The position numbers were made by a program, and so were the translations under genes. From the IMG/VR virus record IMGVR_UViG_3300043119_000129, positions 1 through 38,579 of that record: 38,579 bases of DNA; one strand, given 5' to 3'. Of the stretch, positions 1-5,691 are shown one piece after another. The notes under the pieces were generated by a model, which saw only the letters and a list, made by a program, of their open reading frames with translations, was not told the DNA's origin and ran no database searches. Position 1 is the stretch's first letter, and every line of letters begins with the position of its first letter. The DNA comes from a virus.

Positions 1-12
1 CTCCTAATCACC
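1..12. repeat. Terminal 12-nt repeat, left copy (candidate cos overhang)
   Basis: The first 12 bases, ctcctaatcacc, are identical to the last 12 bases of the window. The length equals the lambda cohesive end, and the right copy lies just upstream of the small terminase gene, as expected for cos. Twelve bases is shorter than the usual assembler k-mer overlap, which favours a real filled-in 5-prime overhang. A trimming artefact remains possible. Confidence 0.6.
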
Positions 13-221
13 CGCAGGGGCCATCCTCCCCATAGGACCCGCTTTCAGACGGGCTATAATAGGGCCATAGACGCCCGTAAACGGGCTATATGGCGTCAAT
101 CCGCTTGCCCCTGCCACCCTACTAGCTAGGCGCAATGGCATGGCCTGAAACGGCTTTAAAATGGCCCTATGCATAAACGCCAAATGCCAGCGCAAGGGCT
201 GGCATGGCCTATTCAATAGGC
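13..221. other. Non-coding left end with inverted repeats
   Basis: I see no convincing gene here. The region holds a perfect hairpin GCCCGT-AA-ACGGGC at 73-86, a hairpin with an 8-bp stem (ATGCCAGC/GCTGGCAT) at 184-205, a direct repeat ACGGGCTATA at 49-58 and 81-90, and recurrent GGCCAT/ATGGCC words. It lies between the terminator of the leftmost operon and the genome end. Terminase recognition or an RNA structure are possible roles. A 70-codon open frame on the minus strand overlaps all these repeats and has no recognisable product. Confidence 0.5.
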
Positions 222-247
222 AAAAAAATAGGGGCCACTGGCCCCTA
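222..247 (-). terminator. Rho-independent terminator of the leftmost operon
   Basis: Read on the minus strand, a 9-bp perfect stem (TAGGGGCCA/TGGCCCCTA, positions 229-247) with a one-base centre is followed by seven T residues (plus-strand A run 222-228). It starts 22 bases after the stop of the XRE-like gene at 270, exactly where a leftward operon should end. A one-base loop cannot form, so the real stem would be about 8 bp with a 3-base loop. Confidence 0.85.
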
Positions 248-269
248 GTTTCGTTTCGATAGTGTTAAC

Positions 270-422
270 CTATATCATTGCCATTAGTCGCTCTAACGTA
301 GGCGTTAGCCGCCTACTCCCCGCTTCAAGCCGCCCTATATGCCGGGGACTAATCCCTAACAGAAACGCGGCTTGTTCTTGGGTGAGGGCGCGAGCTTGCC
401 GCCATGCTTTAACCGTTACCAT
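270..422 (-). CDS. Small XRE/Cro-type helix-turn-helix protein, 50 aa
   Basis: The 50-residue protein is almost entirely one XRE-type HTH: residues 11-36 contain RALTQEQAAFLLGISPRHIG, then RLEAGSRR, the classical turn and recognition helix followed by a conserved E-x-G. Members of this family bind operator DNA as dimers and act as repressors or Cro-like switches. It is the last gene of the leftmost minus-strand operon: its ATG overlaps the stop of the preceding gene by 7 bases, and a strong terminator follows. There is no room for a dimerisation or effector domain, so a minimal Cro-like role is an inference. The palindromic arrays at 1.94-2.2 kb are candidate targets. Confidence 0.75.
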   Translation of the reverse strand: MVTVKAWRQARALTQEQAAFLLGISPRHIGRLEAGSRRLTPTLERLMAMI

Positions 423-589
423 TGGTCCCGGTCCCTATAGCCGCAACGCTTAACTTTAACCCCTTCATATACCATGCCGCGCTTGATAAAATCAAAGCGC
501 CATTTGGCTTGCGCTTGTCTAAGGTTAGGCCATGCCAGTTTCTGACCGTCCTCTAATATAACCCAAGCTATCCAGTTGTTACTAGTCAT
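416..589 (-). CDS. Hypothetical protein, 57 aa, Trp/Arg-rich
   Basis: I do not recognise the family. The protein has five tryptophans in 57 residues, a hydrophobic start (WIAWVILEDG) and a basic second half (KWRFDFIKRG, VKVKRC). Its ATG lies one base past the stop of the Cys-rich gene upstream (TGA-T-ATG), and its own stop overlaps the HTH gene downstream by 7 bases, so all three are probably translationally coupled. The tight packing and lack of internal stops support a real gene. A regulatory partner of the HTH protein is possible, but nothing in the sequence proves it. Confidence 0.6.
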   Translation of the reverse strand: MTSNNWIAWVILEDGQKLAWPNLRQAQAKWRFDFIKRGMVYEGVKVKRCGYRDRDQW

Positions 590-590
590 A

Positions 591-1289
591 TCAATTTACC
601 CCCATTGCAACGGCACTGGCTTTGCGCTTGCTAGTCCCATGCGCGGGAAAGCCAATAATCGAAAGTCGATCGATTTTTGCGCACAAGCCGCATGTTGTGC
701 AATTGACATTATCAGATAGGACCGCCGGGCAGATTGCGACCTTGCGACCGTTAGGCGTTAGCGTTGCCGTCAATTGGTCGCTAGGCAGCACCACCACCAC
801 CGGGCCTATTTCTAAGTCCGCCAATTGGTCCGCTTCTGCTAAGTTGTCCGCCGATAGGTTAACGGCAAAGCCGCGTGAATTGGCATAGGCAACGCTATGC
901 GCATTGGCTTCATGTTGTGCGTCAAGATTAACAGACACTGGCTTGTGCGTATATGTGAAGCCGCGCTTGCCTCTGTTGGCATTTATCAATTGGTGCAATG
1001 CCGTTGCGTCTATTGCGTCACCCGTCCCCGGCAAGTCCCCGGCTTGATTGTGCCGCCATAAAGTCCCCTTCGGCAACTTAGCAATCTCTGCCATTGCGCT
1101 ATCCCATGCAATCCCGGCTTTGCGCTCTGTGACTTTGCGCCATAGCAAGGCAAGCGGTCCGCTATCGGCAAAGCACCCGTTGTGTTTAAGCGGGCAAGCT
1201 TGCGGGCAACTTTCCTCTGACGTTGTAGTGACTGGCATAGGGCCAGTCTTAGAATTGCGGCTTGTCCGGGTGAATTGTATCTGATGCAT
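591..1289 (-). CDS. Cysteine-rich conserved phage protein, 232 aa (DUF7227-like)
   Basis: The protein has two cysteine clusters: CPQACPLKHNGC near residues 28-39, followed by FADSGPLALLWRKV, and C-x(10)-C-x2-C-x2-C near the C-terminus (CPAVLSDNVNCTTCGLCAK). Between them is a conserved-looking core with LWRHNQAGDLPG and RGFTYTH. I recall this pattern from a widespread phage family of unknown function (DUF7227, recalled rather than checked). The C-terminal cluster resembles ligands for zinc or an iron-sulfur cluster; which one cannot be told from sequence. The ATG is preceded by AAGGA at good spacing inside a 31-bp repeat shared with the next gene upstream. Confidence 0.7.
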   Translation of the reverse strand: MHQIQFTRTSRNSKTGPMPVTTTSEESCPQACPLKHNGCFADSGPLALLWRKVTERKAGIAWDSAMAEIAKLPKGTLWRHNQAGDLPGTGDAIDATALHQLINANRGKRGFTYTHKPVSVNLDAQHEANAHSVAYANSRGFAVNLSADNLAEADQLADLEIGPVVVVLPSDQLTATLTPNGRKVAICPAVLSDNVNCTTCGLCAKIDRLSIIGFPAHGTSKRKASAVAMGVN

Positions 1290-1317
1290 TATAAAATATC
1301 CTTAATGTTAAAAGTTA
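1287..1317 (-). repeat. 31-bp perfect direct repeat, copy A
   Basis: Positions 1287-1317 are identical to 1582-1612. Read on the minus strand, each copy starts with a TAA stop, contains AACATTAAGGATATTT with an AAGGA ribosome-binding site, and ends with the ATG of the next gene. This copy joins the stop of the 89-aa gene to the start of the 232-aa gene. Confidence 0.95.
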
Positions 1318-1584
1318 AAATATAATCTCTATATCTCCATATTCCCCTTCGAAGGGGACTTCTGTTATAAAATATCCAAGCCGATTAATTCGCCAAAATC
1401 CGCTAACAATAAAAGTTTCCCCGCCCTCATCGCATAAGGTCCAAACAAGATTTTGGCCCCTAGCTTCCCAAACATGCTTAACTTCATCGCCATAAGTTTC
1501 AAACATAGTGCCGTCAAAGCCAGCATGTTCAACTATGTTATTTTGCACCGGCTTATATGTTTCAATCCATTGGTCATAGGTCAT
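1315..1584 (-). CDS. Conserved hypothetical phage protein, 89 aa
   Basis: The protein starts MTYDQWIETYKPVQNNI and contains FDGTMFETYG and a C-terminal GYFITEVPFEG. I recall similar small acidic proteins from unrelated phages, always without a known function. It is rich in aromatic residues and has no signal peptide or membrane segment. An AAGGA site sits 9 bases before the ATG. The gene is flanked on both sides by the same perfect 31-bp sequence, which makes it look like a cassette that could be inserted or lost by recombination between the repeats. Confidence 0.7.
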   Translation of the reverse strand: MTYDQWIETYKPVQNNIVEHAGFDGTMFETYGDEVKHVWEARGQNLVWTLCDEGGETFIVSGFWRINRLGYFITEVPFEGEYGDIEIIF

Positions 1585-1612
1585 TATAAAATATCCTTAA
1601 TGTTAAAAGTTA
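1582..1612 (-). repeat. 31-bp perfect direct repeat, copy B
   Basis: This is the second identical copy of the 31-bp spacer at 1287-1317. It joins the TAA stop of the 30-residue membrane peptide (1610-1612) to the ATG of the 89-aa gene (1582-1584) and carries the AAGGA ribosome-binding site. Confidence 0.95.
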
Positions 1613-1702
1613 TGCAAAAATTAAATATTCAAGCGCCAAAGCCGCCAAAATATAAATGCAAAGCAAGGCAACATGCGTTGCGGCTAATTTATGCGGGCTC
1701 AT
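1610..1702 (-). CDS. Single-span membrane micropeptide, 30 aa
   Basis: The frame encodes MSPHKLAATH followed by a 20-residue hydrophobic stretch (VALLCIYILAALALEYLIFA), consistent with one transmembrane helix with a short N-terminal tail. Its ATG overlaps the stop of the preceding gene in an ATGA arrangement, and it ends at the 31-bp repeat that starts the next gene. It is too short for automatic callers, but coupling on both sides supports translation. A role at the host membrane, such as exclusion or modulation of a host protein, is only an inference. Confidence 0.55.
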   Translation of the reverse strand: MSPHKLAATHVALLCIYILAALALEYLIFA

Positions 1703-1878
1703 GCAAATTTATCCGCAAGATATTCTAATTCTTCGTCAAGAATATCCATCCGTGAATAATCGTCATCACTTAGCAATTGGCGCTGTTTGTCGGTGATATG
1801 GGGATATGCATCATATAGGTCGATAATATCACCGTCTGAATTGCGCTTGATTGCATTAAATTGTTTCATAGTAAACAT
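1699..1878 (-). CDS. Small acidic hypothetical protein, 59 aa
   Basis: The protein starts MFTMKQFNAIKRNSDGD and is strongly acidic in its second half (DDDYSRMDILDEELEYLADK). No family is recognised. It is the first gene of the leftmost minus-strand operon: an AAGGA site lies about 9 bases upstream of the ATG, and a terminator-like hairpin sits only about 27 bases before the start codon. Its stop overlaps the membrane peptide start by 4 bases. Small acidic phage proteins sometimes mimic DNA or bind host factors; there is no specific evidence of that here. Confidence 0.6.
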   Translation of the reverse strand: MFTMKQFNAIKRNSDGDIIDLYDAYPHITDKQRQLLSDDDYSRMDILDEELEYLADKFA

Positions 1879-1904
1879 AGTGTTAAATCCTTAAATCTGA
1901 TTTT

Positions 1905-1929
1905 AAAAATCGGGAAATTTTGTCCCGAT
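1905..1929 (-). terminator. Leader hairpin plus T-run (attenuator or terminator)
   Basis: On the minus strand a 7-bp perfect stem (ATCGGGA/TCCCGAT) with a 7-base loop is followed directly by five Ts. It sits between the palindrome-rich control region and the first ORF of the leftmost operon, about 27 bases before that start codon. It could end transcription arriving from the right, or attenuate the operon. Confidence 0.6.
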
Positions 1930-1944
1930 AAGCAGGGCCATATA

Positions 1945-1994
1945 GGACCAATGGTCCACTTACAAGAAAAAAATGCAATGCGGACCAATGGCCC
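1945..1994. promoter_or_regulatory. Pair of GGACCAATGGYCC palindromes (operator-like)
   Basis: GGACCA-A-TGGTCC at 1945-1957 is a perfect 13-base dyad. A near-identical copy, GGACCAATGGCCC, lies at 1982-1994. They are 37 bp apart, on the promoter side of the leftmost operon, next to an AT-rich TATATATA stretch at about 2004-2011. This is the expected geometry for repressor sites; the binding protein is unknown, and the 50-aa HTH protein is a candidate. Confidence 0.45.
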
Positions 1995-2053
1995 TAGCGT
2001 CCCTATATATAAAGCCTAAAATTAACGGATTGACGCGATAATTGCGCATTCCA

Positions 2054-2202
2054 GCAACATTATTGCGCCAAAGAAACATTGTTGCTTTTGGTCATACTAT
2101 TATTGCGTCTATATTGATTGTTGTTTCGCATTATTGCGACAACGCGCAACATTATTGCCTATGCGCAACATTCGTGCGCGATTGAGCAATATTCGTGCGC
2201 GA
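2054..2202. repeat. Cluster of GCAAYATT-type quasi-palindromic repeats
   Basis: GCAACATTATTGC occurs identically at 2054-2066 and 2146-2158. Related sites are GAAACATTGTTGC at 2073-2085 and TCGCATTATTGCGA at 2126-2139. A longer variant occurs twice as GCAACATTCGTGCGCGA (2165-2181) and GCAATATTCGTGCGCGA (2186-2202), exactly 21 bp apart. Most copies are imperfect dyads, suggesting dimeric protein binding on one helical face. The gene-free stretch 1879-2293 consists largely of these repeats plus the elements listed beside it. Confidence 0.65.
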
Positions 2203-2230
2203 GGGGTCTAAAAATTGACCCCTCCCCGGT

Positions 2231-2292
2231 TTATGGAGCAAAAATTACCCCCATACGATTTATGGGCCAAAAATCCCCCATACGATTTACGG
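2231..2292. repeat. Imperfect direct repeats with a period of about 28 bp
   Basis: The words TTATGG-(N)2-CAAAAAT and CCCCCATACGATT recur with starts at about 2231, 2260 and 2287, the last copy partial. The array starts right after the stop of the 62-aa gene in the direction of transcription. On the plus strand it would encode repeated PPYDL, but that frame crosses known genes and looks accidental. Confidence 0.5.
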
Positions 2293-2293
2293 A

Positions 2294-2482
2294 CTAAATT
2301 TTCTTTACGCCCAGCGCCTTCGCGCATTCCTTGGACCAAAACGCCCAATCGTAAATCAATCCCTCATCATCGCACCGATCCAAGCCTTCTTTGGCGGCAT
2401 TGTCCATCAGCACCATCAGAGCGTTCAACAGGTCCGTGGCAAACAGATGCTTCGGACCTTCGTGTTCAATGTTATCGTTCAT
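2294..2482 (-). CDS. Hypothetical protein, 62 aa
   Basis: The frame starts MNDNIEHEGPKHLFATDLLNALM and continues with an acidic, probably helical body. No family is recognised. It starts one base after the TAA of the upstream 250-aa gene, with a weak AGG seven bases before the ATG, so it is probably translated by coupling. It ends the operon that runs from the Cys-rich mini-gene at 3424, and the repeat-rich region follows it. There is no signal peptide, membrane helix or cysteine motif beyond two isolated cysteines. Confidence 0.55.
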   Translation of the reverse strand: MNDNIEHEGPKHLFATDLLNALMVLMDNAAKEGLDRCDDEGLIYDWAFWSKECAKALGVKKI

Positions 2483-2483
2483 G

Positions 2484-3236
2484 TTATAGCCTAGATACCA
2501 TTCGGTTAATTATACGGTTAAAGTGCAGCGGCAGACTGTAAGCGACCTGCTTCTGTCCAACGCCAAAATAATCATAACGCTTCTTATATGGCCTTCTTGT
2601 CTTGGTATTTACAAGCATTATTTTAATGTCCTTGCCACGGCGCTCTGCAATTCCGATAGGAACGCCCTCGCGCTTCATAACAAAGAAGCTGATGTTCTTA
2701 CGATTCCGCTGCTTGCCCTTGGGCATTGCGCTACGGGCAGTCTCAGACAATGCGCCAACAGCCGCCAGCATTTCACTATACCGAGCGCCATTGATGTCAC
2801 CGCCTGATCCACGGGGATAGTTTCTACCTTGGACAGTGTCTTGTGTTCCAAGCAAAGCCACCCGATCCTGTAATCGCCTCTCAGACGCCTTACGCGACCT
2901 TAGCCCACCAAACACATGCGGCTTGACGATGCTCTCAGGCGAACCAGTGCCACCAAAATATTCAAAGTAAGTTCCAGCCTTCAATACACCCTGACCAAAT
3001 CTGGCCCTGTTCGATTGACCCTCACGGCCACCAGGGTAGCTTTTCTTCAAGCCCTTCAGCACATATGGCGATGGATTATTAAAGACAGACTTCATCTCCA
3101 ACTCTTGCCGAGTGTAGAGATCGTCCACGGTATCAGACAAAGCGCCCACAATAGCCTTGCGGATCATATTAGGCGTTTCAGCAAGGACCTTTAAGCCCCT
3201 GTCGAAGTCGCTTGTCTCAACCCGCATTGCTAACAT
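2484..3236 (-). CDS. Putative virion protein (minor tail/tail completion-like), 250 aa
   Basis: The sequence matches a pattern I recall from many phage and prophage proteins: an N-terminal helical region (RGLKVLAETPNMIRKAIVGAL), then MKSVFNNPSPYVLKGL, a central HVFGGLR..K..ERRL element, and a C-terminal RPYKKRYDYFGVGQK. Such proteins are usually listed as hypothetical or as minor tail proteins; the structural role is therefore tentative. I chose the ATG at 3236 because it overlaps the upstream stop as TGATG and follows GAGGACATAGACTG; an in-frame codon ten positions earlier is less likely. It is odd that a virion-like gene lies in the early region, far from the late operon. Confidence 0.55.
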   Translation of the reverse strand: MLAMRVETSDFDRGLKVLAETPNMIRKAIVGALSDTVDDLYTRQELEMKSVFNNPSPYVLKGLKKSYPGGREGQSNRARFGQGVLKAGTYFEYFGGTGSPESIVKPHVFGGLRSRKASERRLQDRVALLGTQDTVQGRNYPRGSGGDINGARYSEMLAAVGALSETARSAMPKGKQRNRKNISFFVMKREGVPIGIAERRGKDIKIMLVNTKTRRPYKKRYDYFGVGQKQVAYSLPLHFNRIINRMVSRL

Positions 3237-3424
3237 CAGTCTATGTCCTCGAACTCGCCACACCAATTAAAGGGTGAAGTCACTGGATTGAAAAACTTGG
3301 CCCGACCTTCTGCATCCATGTTTGTGAACACGGGCGGAAATCTTTTGCAGAAACCGTGGCTACCAGAAGGGCTTCCCTGAAAGAACAAACACTGCCCACA
3401 AGACTCATCATTATTCTTACTCAT
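3236..3424 (-). CDS. Small Cys-rich (zinc-binding-like) protein, 62 aa
   Basis: The protein starts MSKNNDESCGQCLFF and carries C-x2-C, a further cysteine in GFCKRFPPVF, and a last cysteine in FNWCGEFED. Four cysteines around a short core suggest a single zinc site. The ATG at 3424 is preferred over one five codons upstream because AAAGGGA lies just before it. Its stop overlaps the next gene as TGATG. A related arrangement (C-x2-C-x2-F, C, PP, C, W) occurs in the 64-aa protein at 10819. No function is known. Confidence 0.6.
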   Translation of the reverse strand: MSKNNDESCGQCLFFQGSPSGSHGFCKRFPPVFTNMDAEGRAKFFNPVTSPFNWCGEFEDID

Positions 3425-3501
3425 AACATCCCTTTCCACATACCTAATTCTATATCACCAGAGGTCCAATGACAAGTGGTCAGGACACCCCGCAGGACAG
3501 A

Positions 3502-3670
3502 GTGGACAAGTGGACAACACCTATAGGTGTGTTGTCCTGTCCGTCCACCCCTGCCTACCTTGCCCCTACCTTGTCCACCTTCTTGTCCACCCCTACCTAA
3601 AAACCGCAGAAAAGCGTCAGTTTAGGTGGACAAGTTCTGTTTTGTCCACCCTTGTCCACCCTTGTCCACC
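3502..3670. repeat. TTGTCCAC repeat cluster, candidate replication origin
   Basis: Eight exact copies of TTGTCCAC or its complement occur: reversed at 3502-3509, 3510-3517 and 3626-3633; forward at 3571, 3583, 3642, 3652 and 3662. The last three form TTGTCCACC units with an exact 10-bp period. A hairpin-capable dyad (CACCTATAGGTG inside GGACAA/TTGTCC) lies at 3512-3537. TTGTCCACC matches the DnaA box TTATCCACA at 7 of 9 positions. The cluster fills the space between the primase gene stop and the next ORF, and the operon upstream encodes a DnaA domain IV-like protein, so an origin role is plausible but not proven. No gene is seen from 3425 to 3672. Confidence 0.6.
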
Positions 3671-3672
3671 CC

Positions 3673-5691
3673 CTATTTATACTCACTTCTTGAAATCATC
3701 ATGGACGAGGCATTTTCAGGGCAAATAACCACCCATCCATGCTCATGTCTGCTCACCATTTCGCTCACAACAAGCGTCCCAATCAGCCTATTGGTCTGGC
3801 TCTCCTGACACATTTTCTTTGCCGCATCTTCATTCTTAGCCAAGCCCTCTTTCATGATATGATCTATCAGGGCAGAGCGAGACAGGTACGGCATGTCATC
3901 CCTGACTTCGCGCCCAGCCTTATGCCAAGCGCCATCAAATATCTTGAAGTTGCTTTTGTGCTTTGCTTCTTTGCGTGTCTCAGGCGGAGCCTCAGTTTGC
4001 ATTATAACCGCACTGGACACTTGCTCACCATCTTCATCGAACCAGCCGTTGATCTGTACAAGTTCCAGTACAGCATAGACAGGCTTTGCCTCTTCGGCAT
4101 CCTTGGACTTGCGCTGGACGATCTGGATAGGTCCGTCGCCCTTGGCTGGGACAACACTGATTTCGATTTCGAGAGCGCCCTTCCATGCTGACGATCCACG
4201 CGCACGGTGCTGGGCCTCATCTGACACGCCAGTGTGATGGACAAGGATGATGCTGCAACCGAACTCACGCATAAGCGCAGCACAGGCATCAATCATTGTT
4301 TTGGCATCCTGTGCGCTGTTCTCGTCGCCGGACAGGAACCTGTGCAGGGTATCGACCACAATAACACTGGGCGGATGTGGCAGCGCCCTGATGGCCTCGA
4401 CCACCTTCATGTAGCCTTCAGGCGTGTTCAGATCGCAGCCAGCCTTGGACAGCCACATATTGACGCTGGATACGCCGTGGTGCTGTTTCCATGCCGAGAT
4501 ACGCGAACGCAGACCGTGATGACCCTCACCAGCCAGATAGACCACCGTGCCGTTCTTAACCCTGTGACCGTTCCAATCGGTCAGGCTGGAAGCTATGTGC
4601 AGACACCAATCAAGGGCCACGAAGGTCTTGCCTCCGCCTGACGGCCCGTGGATCATGATAAGGGCATCATCCTGTATCCAGTTCTTGACCATCCACTTGA
4701 TAGGGGCTGGCTTAGTGCAGAACTCGTCGGCTGGGATAAGCCAATCCGAAACTGGTGGAATCAGCAGGACGGATAAGTCGCCCCCTGCTGCCACATAATC
4801 GTTCGCATCGCCCTGGAAGGGTGGCATGATGGTCCGCGCACCAAACTTGGCTGATGCTTGGTCAGCATATTTCTGACCCGTGTTGGACGCATCATTGTCC
4901 GCCACGATGACGATTTCTTGGGTTGGGCCGTATTTGTCCCGCGCCTCACCAGTTACAGGAACAAGGTTCGACGCCGAATAGGCCACAAGGCATGGGCGAC
5001 CCGTTACCTGATGGATAGTGGCTGCTGTGGCAAAACCTTCGGCCACATATACAACCCCAGGCTCGTCCATTGTCCCGACCATCCAAGAGCAGCCGCCTGT
5101 CTGTCCGCCAGCATGGTATAACTTGCCACCCTCACGATCTATGTATTGCAGAGAGGATAGTTTGCCGTTGGGACTGAACAAGGGAACAACCAGCCGTCCG
5201 TCGCCTGTGACCCTCGCGCCATTGACGCCAATGCCTTTGCGGGAAAGATACGGGTGATCCGGATGGGCAGCGGTTGCCTCTGACCAAATCTTCTCGACGG
5301 TGTTCGATGCCACCTCCCGCGATTTAGCCAGTTCGATGTCCCGTGCGGCCTTGGCCTCTGACATGCGCCGGACATTTGCCATCTCTTCGGATGGTGTCAG
5401 CTTACGGCCAACGTCTGCCCTCCATGTCATTTCCATGCCAGCCCTCCAGCAGCCGAAGCGGCCAGCGGGAACGCCATCACCATAGGCAATATACCAGCCG
5501 GACTTATCGTGTCCGCCCTTGCCTTTGGTTCCGGAGTTGAAGCGGTGCATCTTACCATCAAGGACAATGTCCTTGGGCGGTGTTATGCCGCTGTTCTCTA
5601 TGGCGTCACGAAGCTGTAGTTCCGGTGGGTCAGCCTTTACCTCTGCTGGCGGCGACCATGAGCCGCCCAAGATGTTTGTTAGATCAGCCAT
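3673..5691 (-). CDS. Bifunctional primase-helicase (Toprim + RepA/AAA_25-type ATPase), 672 aa
   Basis: The middle of the protein holds a Toprim module: VYVAEGFATA near residues 214-223 (catalytic E218) and VIVADND near 261-267, metal-binding acidic residues typical of phage and plasmid primases. A RecA-fold ATPase follows: Walker A GPSGGGKT at 349-356, Walker B SVIVVDT near 442-448 and LVHHTG at 483-488, as in RepA-type replicative helicases. The N-terminal 130 residues resemble the uncharacterised domain often found before Toprim; the last 120 residues look like winged-helix DNA-binding sequence. The start overlaps the DnaA-like gene by 8 bases. The protein probably primes and unwinds phage DNA for host DNA polymerase. 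Confidence 0.88.
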   Translation of the reverse strand: MADLTNILGGSWSPPAEVKADPPELQLRDAIENSGITPPKDIVLDGKMHRFNSGTKGKGGHDKSGWYIAYGDGVPAGRFGCWRAGMEMTWRADVGRKLTPSEEMANVRRMSEAKAARDIELAKSREVASNTVEKIWSEATAAHPDHPYLSRKGIGVNGARVTGDGRLVVPLFSPNGKLSSLQYIDREGGKLYHAGGQTGGCSWMVGTMDEPGVVYVAEGFATAATIHQVTGRPCLVAYSASNLVPVTGEARDKYGPTQEIVIVADNDASNTGQKYADQASAKFGARTIMPPFQGDANDYVAAGGDLSVLLIPPVSDWLIPADEFCTKPAPIKWMVKNWIQDDALIMIHGPSGGGKTFVALDWCLHIASSLTDWNGHRVKNGTVVYLAGEGHHGLRSRISAWKQHHGVSSVNMWLSKAGCDLNTPEGYMKVVEAIRALPHPPSVIVVDTLHRFLSGDENSAQDAKTMIDACAALMREFGCSIILVHHTGVSDEAQHRARGSSAWKGALEIEISVVPAKGDGPIQIVQRKSKDAEEAKPVYAVLELVQINGWFDEDGEQVSSAVIMQTEAPPETRKEAKHKSNFKIFDGAWHKAGREVRDDMPYLSRSALIDHIMKEGLAKNEDAAKKMCQESQTNRLIGTLVVSEMVSRHEHGWVVICPENASSMMISRSEYK

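Noticed and set aside
4-216. Minus-strand 70-codon frame at the left end
   Set aside because: It lies beyond the strong terminator of the leftward operon and consists of hairpins and GGCCAT words; no ribosome-binding site or family is seen.
2215-2541. Plus-strand 108-codon frame with PPYDL repeats
   Set aside because: It is antisense to the 62-aa and 250-aa genes, its repeats come from the non-coding 28-bp DNA repeats, and it has no ribosome-binding site or recognisable domain.
3502-3670. CRISPR array
   Set aside because: The repeats are about 9-10 bp, in both orientations and without spacers of constant length. The Cas4-like nuclease at 8221 belongs to a phage recombination block, and no other cas gene is present.
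3510-3728. Plus-strand frames reading LVHP repeats across the TTGTCCAC array
   Set aside because: The repeated peptides follow from the DNA repeats; there is no start signal and the frames run into the primase gene antisense.
3739-4191. Plus-strand 150-codon frame
   Set aside because: It is antisense to the primase-helicase gene with no independent support.
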